Assembly: GCA_004321915.1 (NCBI GenBank) | Contig: SCQE01000081.1 | Coordinates: 1-64,000 of the forward strand | DNA length: 64,000 nt | From: Nitrospirota bacterium | GTDB taxonomy: Bacteria > Nitrospirota > Thermodesulfovibrionia > Thermodesulfovibrionales > Dissulfurispiraceae | Direction: 5' to 3' | In this document: positions 16,178 through 25,615 of the stretch, piece after piece | Numbering within the stretch: position 1 is the first letter of the stretch | How the letters are laid out: each line of letters begins with the position of its first letter | Notes under the pieces: model-generated | Told to the model about the DNA's origin: nothing | Seen by the model: only the letters and a program-made list of their open reading frames with translations | Database searches by the model: none | Made by a program: the position numbers and the translations under genes

Positions 16178-17254
16178 TTATTCTTTTTCGGTGTTTATTG
16201 TTTCGCCTGTGATTACAACGCTGCCTTCTTTCAGCCCTTCTATGACTTCGGTATAGCTGCCGTCCTTCCATCCGGTCTTGATAGTTTTTCCGGCAGGCTT
16301 CCCGTTTTCGAGTACCTGCACAACTTTTTTGCCGCCCTCCCGCTTGATGGCCTTATTCGGAACAGCGAGGACATTGCTCCGTTTGCTCAGAAACATGGTC
16401 GCATTCACCGTCATGTCCGGTTTGAGCTTGCCCTCAGGGTTCTCTATGGAAATAAGCGTGATATAGTAAACAACATTGTCCTGTATGGTCGCCTTGGGAT
16501 ATATGGCGCTCACCTTCCCCTTGAAATCCTTCTCCGGAAATGAGTCAACAGTGAACGTCGCCTCAAGCCCCGGCTTTATCTTGCCGATGTCCGTCTCATC
16601 AACGTAGGCGTAAATCTCGAGCCTGCTCAGATCCACGATGGTCACAAAGGTAGGCACATTCAGGGACGACGCAGAGACCGTCTCTCCCTGCTGCGTAGTG
16701 ACAGATGCGATTACGCCCGAAATGGGCGCATAGATGCTGGCATATGACATTTGGGTCTCATTGAACCTTATCGTCTCTTTGATCTGATTGACCTGCGCCT
16801 GCGCCGTCTTTAAATCCCTTTCAGCCACATCCACTTTGTCTTTGGACACGAAATCCTTTGCGTAGAGGTTCTGCATCCTCTGCATTGTTTTCTGCGCAAG
16901 CTCAAGATTGGCTTCGGCGGTTTTCAGGTTCATCTTGGCTTCGTCAACCTTCGCCTGTAAATCCAGTTGCTCGAGACGGGCTATCAGTTGCCCTTTTTTC
17001 ACCACGTCGCCGATGTTGGCATAGAGCCTTTCGACCCTGCCCGAGATCCTCGCTCCGACTTTTACCTCCGCCCCGATCTTCGCCCTTATTACGCCTGTAG
17101 CCTGGACCGATGCAGCAATATCGCGCCGTTTTACAGCCTCTGCCTGAAAGGCCGTTTTCTTGTCGTCCCTGTGAAAAAGCGTCCAATATGCCGCAAATGA
17201 TCCGGCAATAACAAGCGCGGCTATAATCATAAAAAGCCATCTGTTCTTCTTCAT
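16178..17254 (-). CDS. MacA/HlyD-type periplasmic adaptor
   Basis: This 358-residue membrane-fusion protein has an N-terminal anchor helix (8-26), a lipoyl half-motif, a long alpha-hairpin coiled coil at about 90-160, the second lipoyl half (ASIYAPISGVIASV), then beta-barrel and membrane-proximal domains. It bridges the MacB-type permeases to the TolC-like channel encoded just upstream. Its ATG overlaps the TolC stop (ATGA). Confidence 0.9.
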   Translation of the reverse strand: MKKNRWLFMIIAALVIAGSFAAYWTLFHRDDKKTAFQAEAVKRRDIAASVQATGVIRAKIGAEVKVGARISGRVERLYANIGDVVKKGQLIARLEQLDLQAKVDEAKMNLKTAEANLELAQKTMQRMQNLYAKDFVSKDKVDVAERDLKTAQAQVNQIKETIRFNETQMSYASIYAPISGVIASVTTQQGETVSASSLNVPTFVTIVDLSRLEIYAYVDETDIGKIKPGLEATFTVDSFPEKDFKGKVSAIYPKATIQDNVVYYITLISIENPEGKLKPDMTVNATMFLSKRSNVLAVPNKAIKREGGKKVVQVLENGKPAGKTIKTGWKDGSYTEVIEGLKEGSVVITGETINTEKE

Positions 17255-18570
17255 TTAGTCTCCTTCCGCATATCTTCTCCTGTGGCCCTGTCAAGTTTCG
17301 CTTTTGCATTCGCAATGTCATAAATTGAAACAATGTCGTTTGTCTTGGCCTGAGTCAGCGCCGTTTGCGCATCTATCAACTCAAGGACATTGCCTAATCC
17401 TTCTTTGTATCTTCCTTCCGATACACGCATGTCTTCCCCTGCCTGCTCAAGTGTCTTTTTAGTCACACCGGCACGCTCCAACGCTTCTTTGAGCGAAAGC
17501 CATGCCTGCCGGACCTCAAGCTCGACATTTCTCAGTGTCTGGAGTTCGACGGCCTTGGTCCCGTTAAGGTTTGCCTTGGCCTGATTTATCTTCGACTGCG
17601 TGGTGAGCCGCTCGAAAACAGGTATGCTGACGGTAAGCCCTACGCTCCACTTCCTGTCCTGAGGTATAAAATTAGTTTCCTGCCAGCCGTATGAAGCGTC
17701 GATGCTCAAGTTCGGATATAGCCCGCTTTCTATCTGCTTGATGCTTGTATGCGCCGACTCGATCTTCGCCTTAACGCCTCGGACTTCAGGCCTCCTGTCA
17801 TACGCATGCGCCATGGTTGCGGTGAGCGTAGGCAGCAACGGCGTTTGCGGATCCGGTGCCTCTGCTTTGATCTCAAAAGTCATTGCTGCGGACAGACCCA
17901 TTGCAGCCGCAAGGTTAGCCTTTGCGAAAAGAAGCGCGTTTTCGGCCTTTATTAAATCAAGCCGCGCATTGGACACCTGCACTTCCGTCTTTATCACATC
18001 CGAGCGCGGTGACAGGCCTTCTCCATATAGGGCCTTTGCCTGTTCAAGATGTTTTTCAGCGCTGTCTAAACTGTTTTTTGCCGCCCCTAAAAGATCGCGC
18101 CTCTTCAGCGCCTCGTAAAACGCGCCTTTGATATTCAGGACAATATCCAGCTTGATTTTTCTAACATCATATTCCTGCACCCTGATGTTTTGGCGCGCGC
18201 CTTCCACAAGATTTGACGTTGCTCCTGCGTCGTACAAGGTCTGCTTTACGTAAAATCTCGTGTCGTAAAGGTCCGGGGATGTCGCTGCCCTGCTGTCTAA
18301 CGGAGTGGTATAAGCGTACGAAGATGAGAGTTTAAAAGACGGGTAGTAGCCTCCCTTTGCCTCGCCGACCCTCTCCTGATGCCCCTTAAGGTTCTGCAAT
18401 GATATTTCAGCGGAGGGGTTCGTCTGCAGGCCGATATCTATACATTCGTCGAGTGTAAGTGTCTTGCCTTCAATCTCATTTAATGCGGAATAGGCATGGC
18501 TATTGAATAAGCTTAAAAATAAGACTGAAAAACCTACACATATTATTCGTGCGCTATTGACGACGGACAT
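17251..18570 (-). CDS. TolC-family outer membrane efflux protein
   Basis: This 439-residue protein has a signal peptide (cleavage after the AYS of about residue 28) and the paired TolC repeats with long heptad-like helices. The family segments LTLDECIDIGLQTNPS near the start and DAQTALTQAKTND near the end are present. It should form the trimeric outer-membrane duct of the MacAB-like pump. The start overlaps the 3-prime end of the Spy-like gene by 28 bases. Confidence 0.9.
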   Translation of the reverse strand: MSVVNSARIICVGFSVLFLSLFNSHAYSALNEIEGKTLTLDECIDIGLQTNPSAEISLQNLKGHQERVGEAKGGYYPSFKLSSSYAYTTPLDSRAATSPDLYDTRFYVKQTLYDAGATSNLVEGARQNIRVQEYDVRKIKLDIVLNIKGAFYEALKRRDLLGAAKNSLDSAEKHLEQAKALYGEGLSPRSDVIKTEVQVSNARLDLIKAENALLFAKANLAAAMGLSAAMTFEIKAEAPDPQTPLLPTLTATMAHAYDRRPEVRGVKAKIESAHTSIKQIESGLYPNLSIDASYGWQETNFIPQDRKWSVGLTVSIPVFERLTTQSKINQAKANLNGTKAVELQTLRNVELEVRQAWLSLKEALERAGVTKKTLEQAGEDMRVSEGRYKEGLGNVLELIDAQTALTQAKTNDIVSIYDIANAKAKLDRATGEDMRKETK

Positions 18571-19031
18571 CCTGCTTGCCTCCCTTGTGTCATGGCATTT
18601 TCTATCAAATCGAGAAACTTTTTCTGTTGTGCTTTATCGAGCAGGGCTTTTTCTTCGAGGATATGAAGGGCAATCTGTCTTTGCATGTCTCCCTGCATTC
18701 CGCTGATCCCTGAGATAACAGCATTGATCGGCTTGATATCGGGCGTGTCGGAACGCATGAGTGTAATGAGTTCCTTTCTCTTTTGCGTTATCTCGTGCCG
18801 CCTCCGGTCTATTTCAGAGCGGAACCGCATCGCCCTTGCTTTCATCTCTTTCAGGTGTTCCGGGCTCAAAGAGAGCTCCTCAAAGATGAACCTGTTCTTC
18901 TCCATCTTCTTGCCGAAGGGTGATACCCAATAGTCCGGCTGTTTGTAGTAGAAGTAACCGGCGGCGGCGATGACTGAAATGTTTAAAACAAGAGAGACGA
19001 GGAGAATGAACTTTAGAGTGCTACTTCTCAT
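18543..19031 (-). CDS. Periplasmic metal/stress sensor of the CnrX/Spy type
   Basis: This 162-residue protein has an N-terminal signal anchor (7-28) and a helical periplasmic region. LSLSPEHLKEMKARAMRF and the following four-helix pattern resemble the LTxxQ proteins CnrX, ZraP, Spy and CpxP. It ends with a Cys-containing tail (AGCPSS). In CnrYXH-type systems such a protein senses metal and controls the anti-sigma factor. Its place directly after the anti-sigma gene, overlapping by 11 bases, fits that arrangement. The ligand is unknown. Confidence 0.75.
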   Translation of the reverse strand: MRSSTLKFILLVSLVLNISVIAAAGYFYYKQPDYWVSPFGKKMEKNRFIFEELSLSPEHLKEMKARAMRFRSEIDRRRHEITQKRKELITLMRSDTPDIKPINAVISGISGMQGDMQRQIALHILEEKALLDKAQQKKFLDLIENAMTQGRQAGCPSSIAHE

Positions 19032-19473
19032 TTCCGACCTCCGTCATGGCGAGATAGACGCCGCCCAGCGAGTCCGGCGGCGCAGGATCAAAGATGTCGA
19101 GCGATAAAGACCTTGCGGTTGCGGAGAATTTATCAGGCATGAGCTGGCCGGCCAAGAACCCGCCCGAGATTATCCCGGTGAATATTATCATGAGCAGAAC
19201 AACGGCCCCGGCAAATCTTGTAAAAATCGGGGCCCATGAAATGCCGTCTGCTTTTTCAGGGGCGATATTTGCCATCACCTTGGTCGAAAAGCCATAGGGG
19301 GCCTTAAACTGTTGCGCATGAGCGAAAAGACTGCGCTGCGATTTTGTCTCTTCGACCGCCGTGCCGCATGCCCCGCAGGATTTAACATGGGATTCAAAAG
19401 CCTCTTTGTCCCTTGCATTAAGTTCACCGTCAATGTACGCTGAAGTCAGCTTATGTATTTTCGAGCATTTCAT
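19021..19473 (-). CDS. Zinc-finger anti-sigma factor
   Basis: This 150-residue protein has an N-terminal anti-sigma zinc domain (C3, then H28-x3-C32-x2-C35 in SHVKSCGAC), a linker, one transmembrane helix near 85-110 and a short periplasmic tail. It should hold the ECF sigma factor encoded upstream at the membrane until a periplasmic cue frees it. A strong AGGAGG lies before the ATG. The overlap with the CnrX/Spy-like gene suggests the two products work together. Confidence 0.88.
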   Translation of the reverse strand: MKCSKIHKLTSAYIDGELNARDKEAFESHVKSCGACGTAVEETKSQRSLFAHAQQFKAPYGFSTKVMANIAPEKADGISWAPIFTRFAGAVVLLMIIFTGIISGGFLAGQLMPDKFSATARSLSLDIFDPAPPDSLGGVYLAMTEVGNEK

Positions 19474-19505
19474 CTGCGCCTCCTGTTTATTTAAACGAAC
19501 GAAAT

Positions 19506-20078
19506 TTATTTTTGTTCCGTAAAACCTTTCAGCAATATCTTCAATTCGTCCCTCGCCCTCGAAATCCTCGATTTAACGGTGCCTATCGATACATCGAGAG
19601 TGTCAGCCATCTCTTCGTAAGAAAGCCCCTCGAATTCCTTCAACACTATAACGGCCCTCAGTTTGGGAGATAATTTTTTTAGGGCCGTCTGCAGGGCCTG
19701 TTGGATCTGTTTGGATTCGTACTCTCTTTCAGGGGTGGGCGAGGCGGAAGGATGTTCGATAACCACTTCCTCGCCTGTGTCGGAACGCCTGAAAAGGGAT
19801 TCGAAAAACGGTCTGCGCCTGTAATCTATGCAGGTATTGACCGCTATCCGGTAGAGCCATGTGTAAAAAGCAGCGTCCGGTTTGAATCTACTCAGGCCTT
19901 GATACGCCTTGATGAATGTGTCCTGAGCCGCGTCCTCTGCCTCGTGGGCATTGCCGAGCATGTAAGCGCAAAGGTTGTATATCCTGTCCCTGTATTTAAG
20001 GACAAGCTCTTCAAATGCGGAAATGTCGCCTTCTTTGAATTTGTTTACAAGACCGAGATCGTCAGTGCTTTTATCCAT
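19506..20078 (-). CDS. ECF RNA polymerase sigma factor (RpoE-like)
   Basis: This 190-residue group-4 sigma factor has region 2 with DAAQDTFIKAYQGLSRF and WLYRIAVNTCIDYRRR, and region 4 with LSYEEMADTLDVSIGTVKSRI. No sigma-3 domain is present. It heads the operon that encodes its anti-sigma factor, a CnrX/Spy-like sensor and a complete tripartite ABC efflux system, so that system is probably its direct target. No clear ribosome site precedes the ATG. Confidence 0.93.
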   Translation of the reverse strand: MDKSTDDLGLVNKFKEGDISAFEELVLKYRDRIYNLCAYMLGNAHEAEDAAQDTFIKAYQGLSRFKPDAAFYTWLYRIAVNTCIDYRRRPFFESLFRRSDTGEEVVIEHPSASPTPEREYESKQIQQALQTALKKLSPKLRAVIVLKEFEGLSYEEMADTLDVSIGTVKSRISRARDELKILLKGFTEQK

Positions 20079-20391
20079 TGCTCTAGTATATTAACGATTC
20101 AAAAAGGAATTTGTTCCGCAAATAAATATATACGGATTGGATTTATAGGCTGCGCGGTGCGGTTTTTAAGACATGCCCGGCAATAACAATTCGAAATATC
20201 GATGGCACGACATTAGATCTATTAGCGGATGTTTCCCGAATCAATCCGGATATCGCCTCACCTGTAGACAGCCCTTCTAACGGCCCTAAGCACTGTATCG
20301 CACACGAAAAAATTCTGTAAACAGGCAATTTATGCTTCACTTCAGGACAACTTTGTTGACGGTCTGCGCTATTAAAGGTTATCTTAACATT
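20079..20391. other. Divergent intergenic region between ECF operon and aroC
   Basis: These 313 bases hold the candidate ECF promoter on the left. On the right is a weak housekeeping promoter for aroC: TTGACG at 20356-20361, an 18-base spacer and TATCTT at 20380-20385. The middle is open on the plus strand to a TAA near 20322, reading IDGTTLDLLADVSRI, but it has no start codon or ribosome site. It may be chance or the remnant of a lost gene. Confidence 0.5.
20091..20117 (-). promoter_or_regulatory. Candidate ECF-type autoregulatory promoter
   Basis: On the minus strand GGAAC (20113-20117), a 16-base spacer and CGTTAA (20091-20096) resemble the GGAAC...CGT pattern of RpoE-like promoters. The predicted transcript start leaves only about seven bases before the ATG, which weakens the call. 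GGAA-N4-TTCC also makes a short palindrome here. Confidence 0.4.
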
Positions 20392-21570
20392 ATGCACAGC
20401 AAGCTTAGATTTCTCACCTCAGGAGAGTCGCACGGCAAAGGCCTGACCGGTATAATCGAGGGGTTTCCGGCCGGGCTCGAACTGTCTTCCGGGGACATAA
20501 GCAGAGAGCTTAAAAGGAGACAGGCCGGATACGGCCGAGGCGGCAGGATGAAGATCGAGCAGGACAAGGCGGAGCTTATATCAGGAGTGCGCTGGGGAAA
20601 AACCATGGGTTCGCCCCTTACGATCTTCATAGAAAATAAAGACTCGAAAAACTGGCAGAAAGGCATGTCGTCCCTGCCTGAACATGAAAACTCTATCCCT
20701 GCAGTGACAAAACCGAGACCGGGGCACGCTGATCTTTCCGGGGTCATGAAATATAACCAGACGGACGCTAGAAACATTCTCGAACGTTCAAGCGCGCGGG
20801 AAACGGCAATGCGTGTTGCTGTAGGAGCAATAGCAAAAAGGTTTCTCTCCGAATTCGAAATATCTATCGGCAGTTATGTAACAAGCATCGGGAGCGCCGA
20901 CATGCCGCAGAACGATGAGCATGCGGACCTGCTTGAGCTCTTTCAAAAAGCCGAGGGGTCGTCTGTGCGTTGTCCGGACGAAGCTGCCTCGTTAAAAATG
21001 ATTTCGGTCATAGACGAGGCGGTCAAAAACGGAGATACCGTAGGCGGCAGGTTCGTTGTCTTCGCAATAGGGGTACCGGTAGGCCTCGGCAGCCATATTC
21101 AGTGGGACAAACGCTTGGACGGCATAATTGCCCAAGCGCTGATGAGCATTCAGGCCATCAAGGCTGTAGAGATAGGGGCAGGCTTTAAAATGGCCGAAAG
21201 CTTCGGATCGCAGGTGCTTGACGAGATATTTTTCGACAAGGACGAAAAAAAGTTTTACCGCAAGACCAACCATGCAGGAGGAATCGAGGGCGGAATGACC
21301 AACGGCATGCCTATAACTGCAAGCGCAGTAATGAAGCCGATACCGACGCTGAGAAAACCGCTGATGTCGGTTGATATGGCATCCAAAGAGCCGTTTGAGG
21401 CCGCCTACGAGAGGTCCGACGCCTGTGCCGTGCCGGCAGCCGCGGTCGTTGCAGAGGCCATGCTCGCAATAATAGTTGCGGATGCCCTTCTTGAAAAGTT
21501 CGGCGGCGACAGCCTGACCGAAACACGCAGAAACTTCGACTCCTATGCGCAGCAACTCAGAAATTTCTAG
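20392..21570 (+). CDS. aroC: Chorismate synthase
   Basis: This 392-residue enzyme converts 5-enolpyruvylshikimate 3-phosphate to chorismate, the last shared step of aromatic amino-acid synthesis, using reduced FMN. The family signatures are clear: GESHGKGL near the start, YGRGGRM, and ARETAMRVAVGA in the middle. I start it at the ATG at 20392 (MHSKLRFLTSGESHG); a longer frame from 20332 adds residues foreign to the family. The end overlaps the next gene by 26 bases. Confidence 0.95.
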   Translation: MHSKLRFLTSGESHGKGLTGIIEGFPAGLELSSGDISRELKRRQAGYGRGGRMKIEQDKAELISGVRWGKTMGSPLTIFIENKDSKNWQKGMSSLPEHENSIPAVTKPRPGHADLSGVMKYNQTDARNILERSSARETAMRVAVGAIAKRFLSEFEISIGSYVTSIGSADMPQNDEHADLLELFQKAEGSSVRCPDEAASLKMISVIDEAVKNGDTVGGRFVVFAIGVPVGLGSHIQWDKRLDGIIAQALMSIQAIKAVEIGAGFKMAESFGSQVLDEIFFDKDEKKFYRKTNHAGGIEGGMTNGMPITASAVMKPIPTLRKPLMSVDMASKEPFEAAYERSDACAVPAAAVVAEAMLAIIVADALLEKFGGDSLTETRRNFDSYAQQLRNF

Positions 21571-23488
21571 CAAATCGGCGCTAACGTTATTAGTCGCGGT
21601 CTTCCTGCTCGCTGCTTCCGGTCTATACGCGGACCTGTATGCCGAAAATAACGGCGATGATGCGCTCCACCTGAAAAACGGCAGGGCCAACCTCGAAAAG
21701 AACAATTATGATCAGGCCGTATCGGAGTTGACGGCAGCGCTCGAAAAATTGCCGCTGCTCGGAGATTATGCGCTCCTTTGGCGCGCCTCTGCCTTCGAAG
21801 GCAAAGACAATATCGATGCCGCGCTCTCGGACATCAGCCTCTTGAAAGACAGACATCGAGATTCCCCCCTGCTTAAGGCTGCAAGGGCAAAAGAAATCTC
21901 TCTGCTCAAAAAGAAAAAGGACCCGAAAACCGCAAAGGCCTTTCAGGAATATTTGTCCGACTATCCTTCGGACACCGCCCTAAAACTGCAATACGCGGAC
22001 CACCTGAAACAAAACGGGGAAAAAGAACACGCAAAAAAACTGTTCCTGCAGATTTATATCGCTGCGGCCGGATATTCCAAAAACGCATTGGAATCGCTCT
22101 CCCCCTCCGATATAACGGCTGAAGACCTGTTCAAGAGATGTGAAAACCTGAAAAAATCATGGTATTTCGAAGAGTCCGAGCGCTGCTTTAAAGATGTCCT
22201 GCAAAAAGACACCGCTAAAAAACTGAACCGTGACGCTACCGACGGTCTCGCTTACTCTCTGTTCAGGCAGAAAAGATACGGCGAAGCGCTCAAGATATAC
22301 AAGGAGAACGGCAACAGGTACTGGCGCGCCCGGACCGCTTTCAGGACAGGAGATTTTGAAACACTCAGTTCTGATTTGAATTCACTTTTCAAATCGGGAG
22401 ACAACAAGGCAGGACAACTCGTTCTGGCTTACGCCGCAAGCAAAAGACGCGCCGGAGACAGCGAGGGTTCGCTCAAGCTTCTCAATGAAGCGCTGGTATA
22501 TTTCCCTTCGATGAAGGAAGATACCCTCTGGGCAAAGGCTTGGACATATTACCGAAACAAAGACTGCAAAAATGCGTCCGAAATATTTTCGCAACTTCAT
22601 AAATCGTACGGGGAATCCAAATACCTTTATTGGAAGAACAGATGCTCCGAAAATCAGGAAAGCGGCGATCCTTCGAAAAACCAAAAGGCCCGTTACAGGG
22701 ATTTCTACGCCTACCTGCTCGACCTGAAGAAAAACAAGAAACCGGAAGCAATTGAAAAAGAGGCCGTGAAGGTGGCGATCAGCTCGTCCGCGTCCGAAAG
22801 GATAGACACGCTGACAAGATTAGGTTTCACAAACGAGGCCACAGGCGAGCTCCTTCATCTTTCCAGAAAGAACCCGGACAGTTCCATCCTGATTTATACA
22901 AGCTCTTATCTGGCCAAGCTCGGCAGCTACAAGGCCTCAGTAGGCCTGATATCGAAAGTCCCGTACAATCAGGACCTGCACCGGCTCTATTACCCCCTCG
23001 CCTATTGGCAGGAACTCGAAGAGGAGGGCAGGACAAACGAGATCGACCCGCTCCTTGTACTTTCCGTTATGCGCGAGGAATCGCGTTATGACAACGAAGC
23101 GCGCTCGATAGCAGGCGCGCTCGGCCTGCTTCAGCTTATGCCGCAGACTGCGCAGCGCGTGGGGAAAAGTTTGAAGGTCAGCCTAAAACACAACAACGAC
23201 CTGTACAATCCCAAGACCAACATAGCTATAGGAAGCCGCTATCTTAAAAGCCTTGTCCAGAGGTTCGGCTCGCTGCCTGCCGCAATCGCCGCATACAATG
23301 CAGGAGAAGAAGCCGTGTCGGGGTGGCTGAAAAAAGGCGGGTACAACGGTATCGACGAGTTCATGGAAGACATTCCATACGACGAAACAAGGAACTATGT
23401 CAAAAGGGTGCTCACAACATATTTCGAATACATGCGCCTCCGCGATACGGACATATCCGCCGTTTCGAAAAACATGGGCAAGCTTTGA
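21545..23488 (+). CDS. slt: Soluble lytic murein transglycosylase (Slt type)
   Basis: This 647-residue periplasmic enzyme has a signal peptide (about 1-32), a long superhelical region of TPR-like repeats (about 40-480) and a C-terminal GH23 lysozyme-like domain. The catalytic Glu lies in VMREESRY; GLLQLMPQTA and AAYNAGEEAV are the other family motifs. It cleaves peptidoglycan to 1,6-anhydromuropeptides. It starts inside the end of aroC, and the signal peptide begins at the first Met, so the start is well supported despite a weak ribosome site. Confidence 0.93.
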   Translation: MRSNSEISSKSALTLLVAVFLLAASGLYADLYAENNGDDALHLKNGRANLEKNNYDQAVSELTAALEKLPLLGDYALLWRASAFEGKDNIDAALSDISLLKDRHRDSPLLKAARAKEISLLKKKKDPKTAKAFQEYLSDYPSDTALKLQYADHLKQNGEKEHAKKLFLQIYIAAAGYSKNALESLSPSDITAEDLFKRCENLKKSWYFEESERCFKDVLQKDTAKKLNRDATDGLAYSLFRQKRYGEALKIYKENGNRYWRARTAFRTGDFETLSSDLNSLFKSGDNKAGQLVLAYAASKRRAGDSEGSLKLLNEALVYFPSMKEDTLWAKAWTYYRNKDCKNASEIFSQLHKSYGESKYLYWKNRCSENQESGDPSKNQKARYRDFYAYLLDLKKNKKPEAIEKEAVKVAISSSASERIDTLTRLGFTNEATGELLHLSRKNPDSSILIYTSSYLAKLGSYKASVGLISKVPYNQDLHRLYYPLAYWQELEEEGRTNEIDPLLVLSVMREESRYDNEARSIAGALGLLQLMPQTAQRVGKSLKVSLKHNNDLYNPKTNIAIGSRYLKSLVQRFGSLPAAIAAYNAGEEAVSGWLKKGGYNGIDEFMEDIPYDETRNYVKRVLTTYFEYMRLRDTDISAVSKNMGKL

Positions 23489-23492
23489 CGGA

Positions 23493-24494
23493 CTAAAGCG
23501 GCAGATAAGCCTTAGGGTTCAAATCCAGACCGGCGATATTTCCCGACTTAAAACGGTGCAGCCCTGCGGCAGCTATCATAGCAGCGTTATCGGTGCATAA
23601 AGCCGGCGAAGGCATAAACAGTTCTATTCCCCTCTCATCCGCCATCCCGGAAATCTTTTTCCTCAGTCCGCTGTTCGCCGAAACACCGCCGGAAAGAACG
23701 ACCCTTTTTATGCCTTTCTTTACTATCGCCCACTCGACCTTGCGGACGAGCACATCCACGACCGCGGATTGGAACGAGGCCGCAATGTCCGAGATCAGCG
23801 TTTGATCGGCAATAGGCGCAGGTTGTTCCGTAACCACGAGCCTTACGGCATTTTTCAAACCGCTGAAACTGAAATCAAACGATTCGGGCAGATATGCCCT
23901 TGGGAAATCGAATGCGCGGGGATTGCCTTCGCGCGCAAGCTTATCGATTACAGGGCCGCCCGGATAACCGAGTCCGAGAAGCTTCGCAATCTTATCGTAA
24001 GCCTCCCCTGCCGCGTCATCCCTTGTCCTGCCGAGTTCCGAATACTGGCCGAAGCCTTCGGCCAGATAAAGGCTAGTATGTCCGCCGGAAGCTATCAGGG
24101 CCAGAAACGGAAACTCAGGTTTGTGCGCCTCTAAAAAAGCGGAGAAAATGTGGCCTTCAAGGTGGTTGACCGCAACGACCGAAAGCCCCTTCGCATATGC
24201 TATGGCCTTGGCGAATCCGCACCCTACAAGCAACGAGCCTATCAATCCGGGGCCGCAGCAGACCGCCACGGCATCGACCTCGGCCAAGACGCATTCCGCT
24301 TTGTTCAGTGCCTCGTCCACAACAGGCCATATCATTTCGATATGCTTTCTCGATGCAAGTTCGGGGACTATCCCGCCGTATTTTTTGTGGATTTCGGTCT
24401 GCGATGAAACTACGTTCGAAATAATCTCATAACCTTCGCCTACAACCGACGCAGAAGTATCGTCGCAGGAAGTGTCTATCCCGAGAATGCGCAT
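23493..24494 (-). CDS. tsaD: tRNA threonylcarbamoyladenosine transferase TsaD
   Basis: This 333-residue Kae1/YgjD protein attaches threonylcarbamoyl to A37 of ANN-decoding tRNAs. It opens with MRILGIDTSCDDTS, and the metal-binding histidines are in VAVNHLEGH. Nucleotide-binding segments ASGGHTSLY and SGGVSANSGLR are present. The length is normal. It ends four bases from the convergent slt gene, leaving no room for a separate terminator. It is the last gene of a leftward run from 32512. Confidence 0.95.
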   Translation of the reverse strand: MRILGIDTSCDDTSASVVGEGYEIISNVVSSQTEIHKKYGGIVPELASRKHIEMIWPVVDEALNKAECVLAEVDAVAVCCGPGLIGSLLVGCGFAKAIAYAKGLSVVAVNHLEGHIFSAFLEAHKPEFPFLALIASGGHTSLYLAEGFGQYSELGRTRDDAAGEAYDKIAKLLGLGYPGGPVIDKLAREGNPRAFDFPRAYLPESFDFSFSGLKNAVRLVVTEQPAPIADQTLISDIAASFQSAVVDVLVRKVEWAIVKKGIKRVVLSGGVSANSGLRKKISGMADERGIELFMPSPALCTDNAAMIAAAGLHRFKSGNIAGLDLNPKAYLPL

Positions 24495-24515
24495 CGAATG
24501 GATTTTAACGCTTTG

Positions 24516-25604
24516 TTATCCGCCGCCGTACGAATGCAGTCCGCTCAAAAGAAGATTGACGCCAAGATAGGTGAATATGGTGCTTACAAAACCGAGCACG
24601 GACACGGCCGCTATCTTGTTGCCCCTCCAGCCTTTAAGAAACCTTGCATGCAGAAAGAACGCATAGACAAACCATGTGATGAGAGACCATGTTTCCTTGG
24701 GGTCCCAGCTCCAGTATTTGCCCCATGCCTGATCAGCCCAGATGGCCCCGAAAATAAGCCCGCCGAGAGTAAACACAGGGAAGCCTACCGCAATGCTTTT
24801 GTAAACCAGCTCGTCGAGCATGTCCTGAGAAATTTCAAACGACTCTATAATCCTTTTCAGGACCTTTCCGTATTTCCATACCGCAAAAATGAAACCAGCA
24901 AGCGCCAGATAGCTGAACAGCGCTACGGGCATGGCCCCGTTCCTGAAGGAGGCCTTGAAAAGATGGCTTTTGACGAGCGATTCGGTGGAATGCGCCCCGA
25001 CTTTGAATACGAGAAAATCTATGCCCATAGCAACAAGCACCGCAATAAAAACACCGAGGGTAACGGTCCATGTGATGTAAGGCCAGCTCTTTTCGTCTTC
25101 GGACGACACAGCAAGGAACATTACGGCCGTGGCAAAAGAGATCGCAAAGGCGGCATACGCCAAAAAGCTCATCGTAACATGCGCCAGCAACCAGTTGCTC
25201 TGCAGAGCGGGTATAAGCGGATGGATGTTCTTGTCCATGCCCGAGATGTCGATAAAGGCAAGCACCATTCCTGCAATAGGCGTGATAAACGCGCCGAAAG
25301 AGCGGTTCTTGTATTTCCATTCGATGAGCAGATAACCGAGGATAATGCACCATACGAAAAACACGAGCGATTCGTAAAGGTTGGTCAAAGGTATCGCGCG
25401 GAGAATGCTGCCCAGCTGCGCAAGGTCGTAAAACTCCTTGCCCCGCATAAAGAAAGCGAGTGTCTGGGCCACGAAGCCGACCGTGGTAATGGTCGTGGCA
25501 ACCAGACCTACGGTAGAATTTCTAAATACGAGGTAAGCGATGTATGTCACCATCGCAAGAATATATGCAATACTCGATATGCCGAAAAATTGTGAGCTGT
25601 CCAT
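24516..25604 (-). CDS. ccsA: Cytochrome c maturation protein CcsA
   Basis: This 362-residue multi-span protein of the heme-handling family has the WWD-type heme loop WGKYWSWDPKETW and several conserved His residues in or near membrane segments. With ResB, encoded 11 bases upstream, it forms the System II cytochrome c synthase that moves heme outward and attaches it to apocytochromes. A GAGGAGG ribosome site supports the ATG. A long antisense frame over the gene is an artefact of its codon pattern. Confidence 0.93.
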   Translation of the reverse strand: MDSSQFFGISSIAYILAMVTYIAYLVFRNSTVGLVATTITTVGFVAQTLAFFMRGKEFYDLAQLGSILRAIPLTNLYESLVFFVWCIILGYLLIEWKYKNRSFGAFITPIAGMVLAFIDISGMDKNIHPLIPALQSNWLLAHVTMSFLAYAAFAISFATAVMFLAVSSEDEKSWPYITWTVTLGVFIAVLVAMGIDFLVFKVGAHSTESLVKSHLFKASFRNGAMPVALFSYLALAGFIFAVWKYGKVLKRIIESFEISQDMLDELVYKSIAVGFPVFTLGGLIFGAIWADQAWGKYWSWDPKETWSLITWFVYAFFLHARFLKGWRGNKIAAVSVLGFVSTIFTYLGVNLLLSGLHSYGGG

Positions 25605-25615
25605 AATTGCCTCCT

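Noticed and set aside
20204-20222. TGGCAC resembling half of a sigma-54 promoter
   Set aside because: No GC element occurs at the required spacing downstream.
20143-20397. Minus-strand frame of 84 codons upstream of the ECF gene
   Set aside because: It overlaps the aroC promoter and start, lacks a ribosome site and shows no recognisable domain.
24498-25595. Long open frame of 365 codons on the plus strand
   Set aside because: It is fully antisense to ccsA, whose heme-loop motif and ribosome site are clear. The composition (Arg, Lys, Gly, His rich) is that of a shadow frame.
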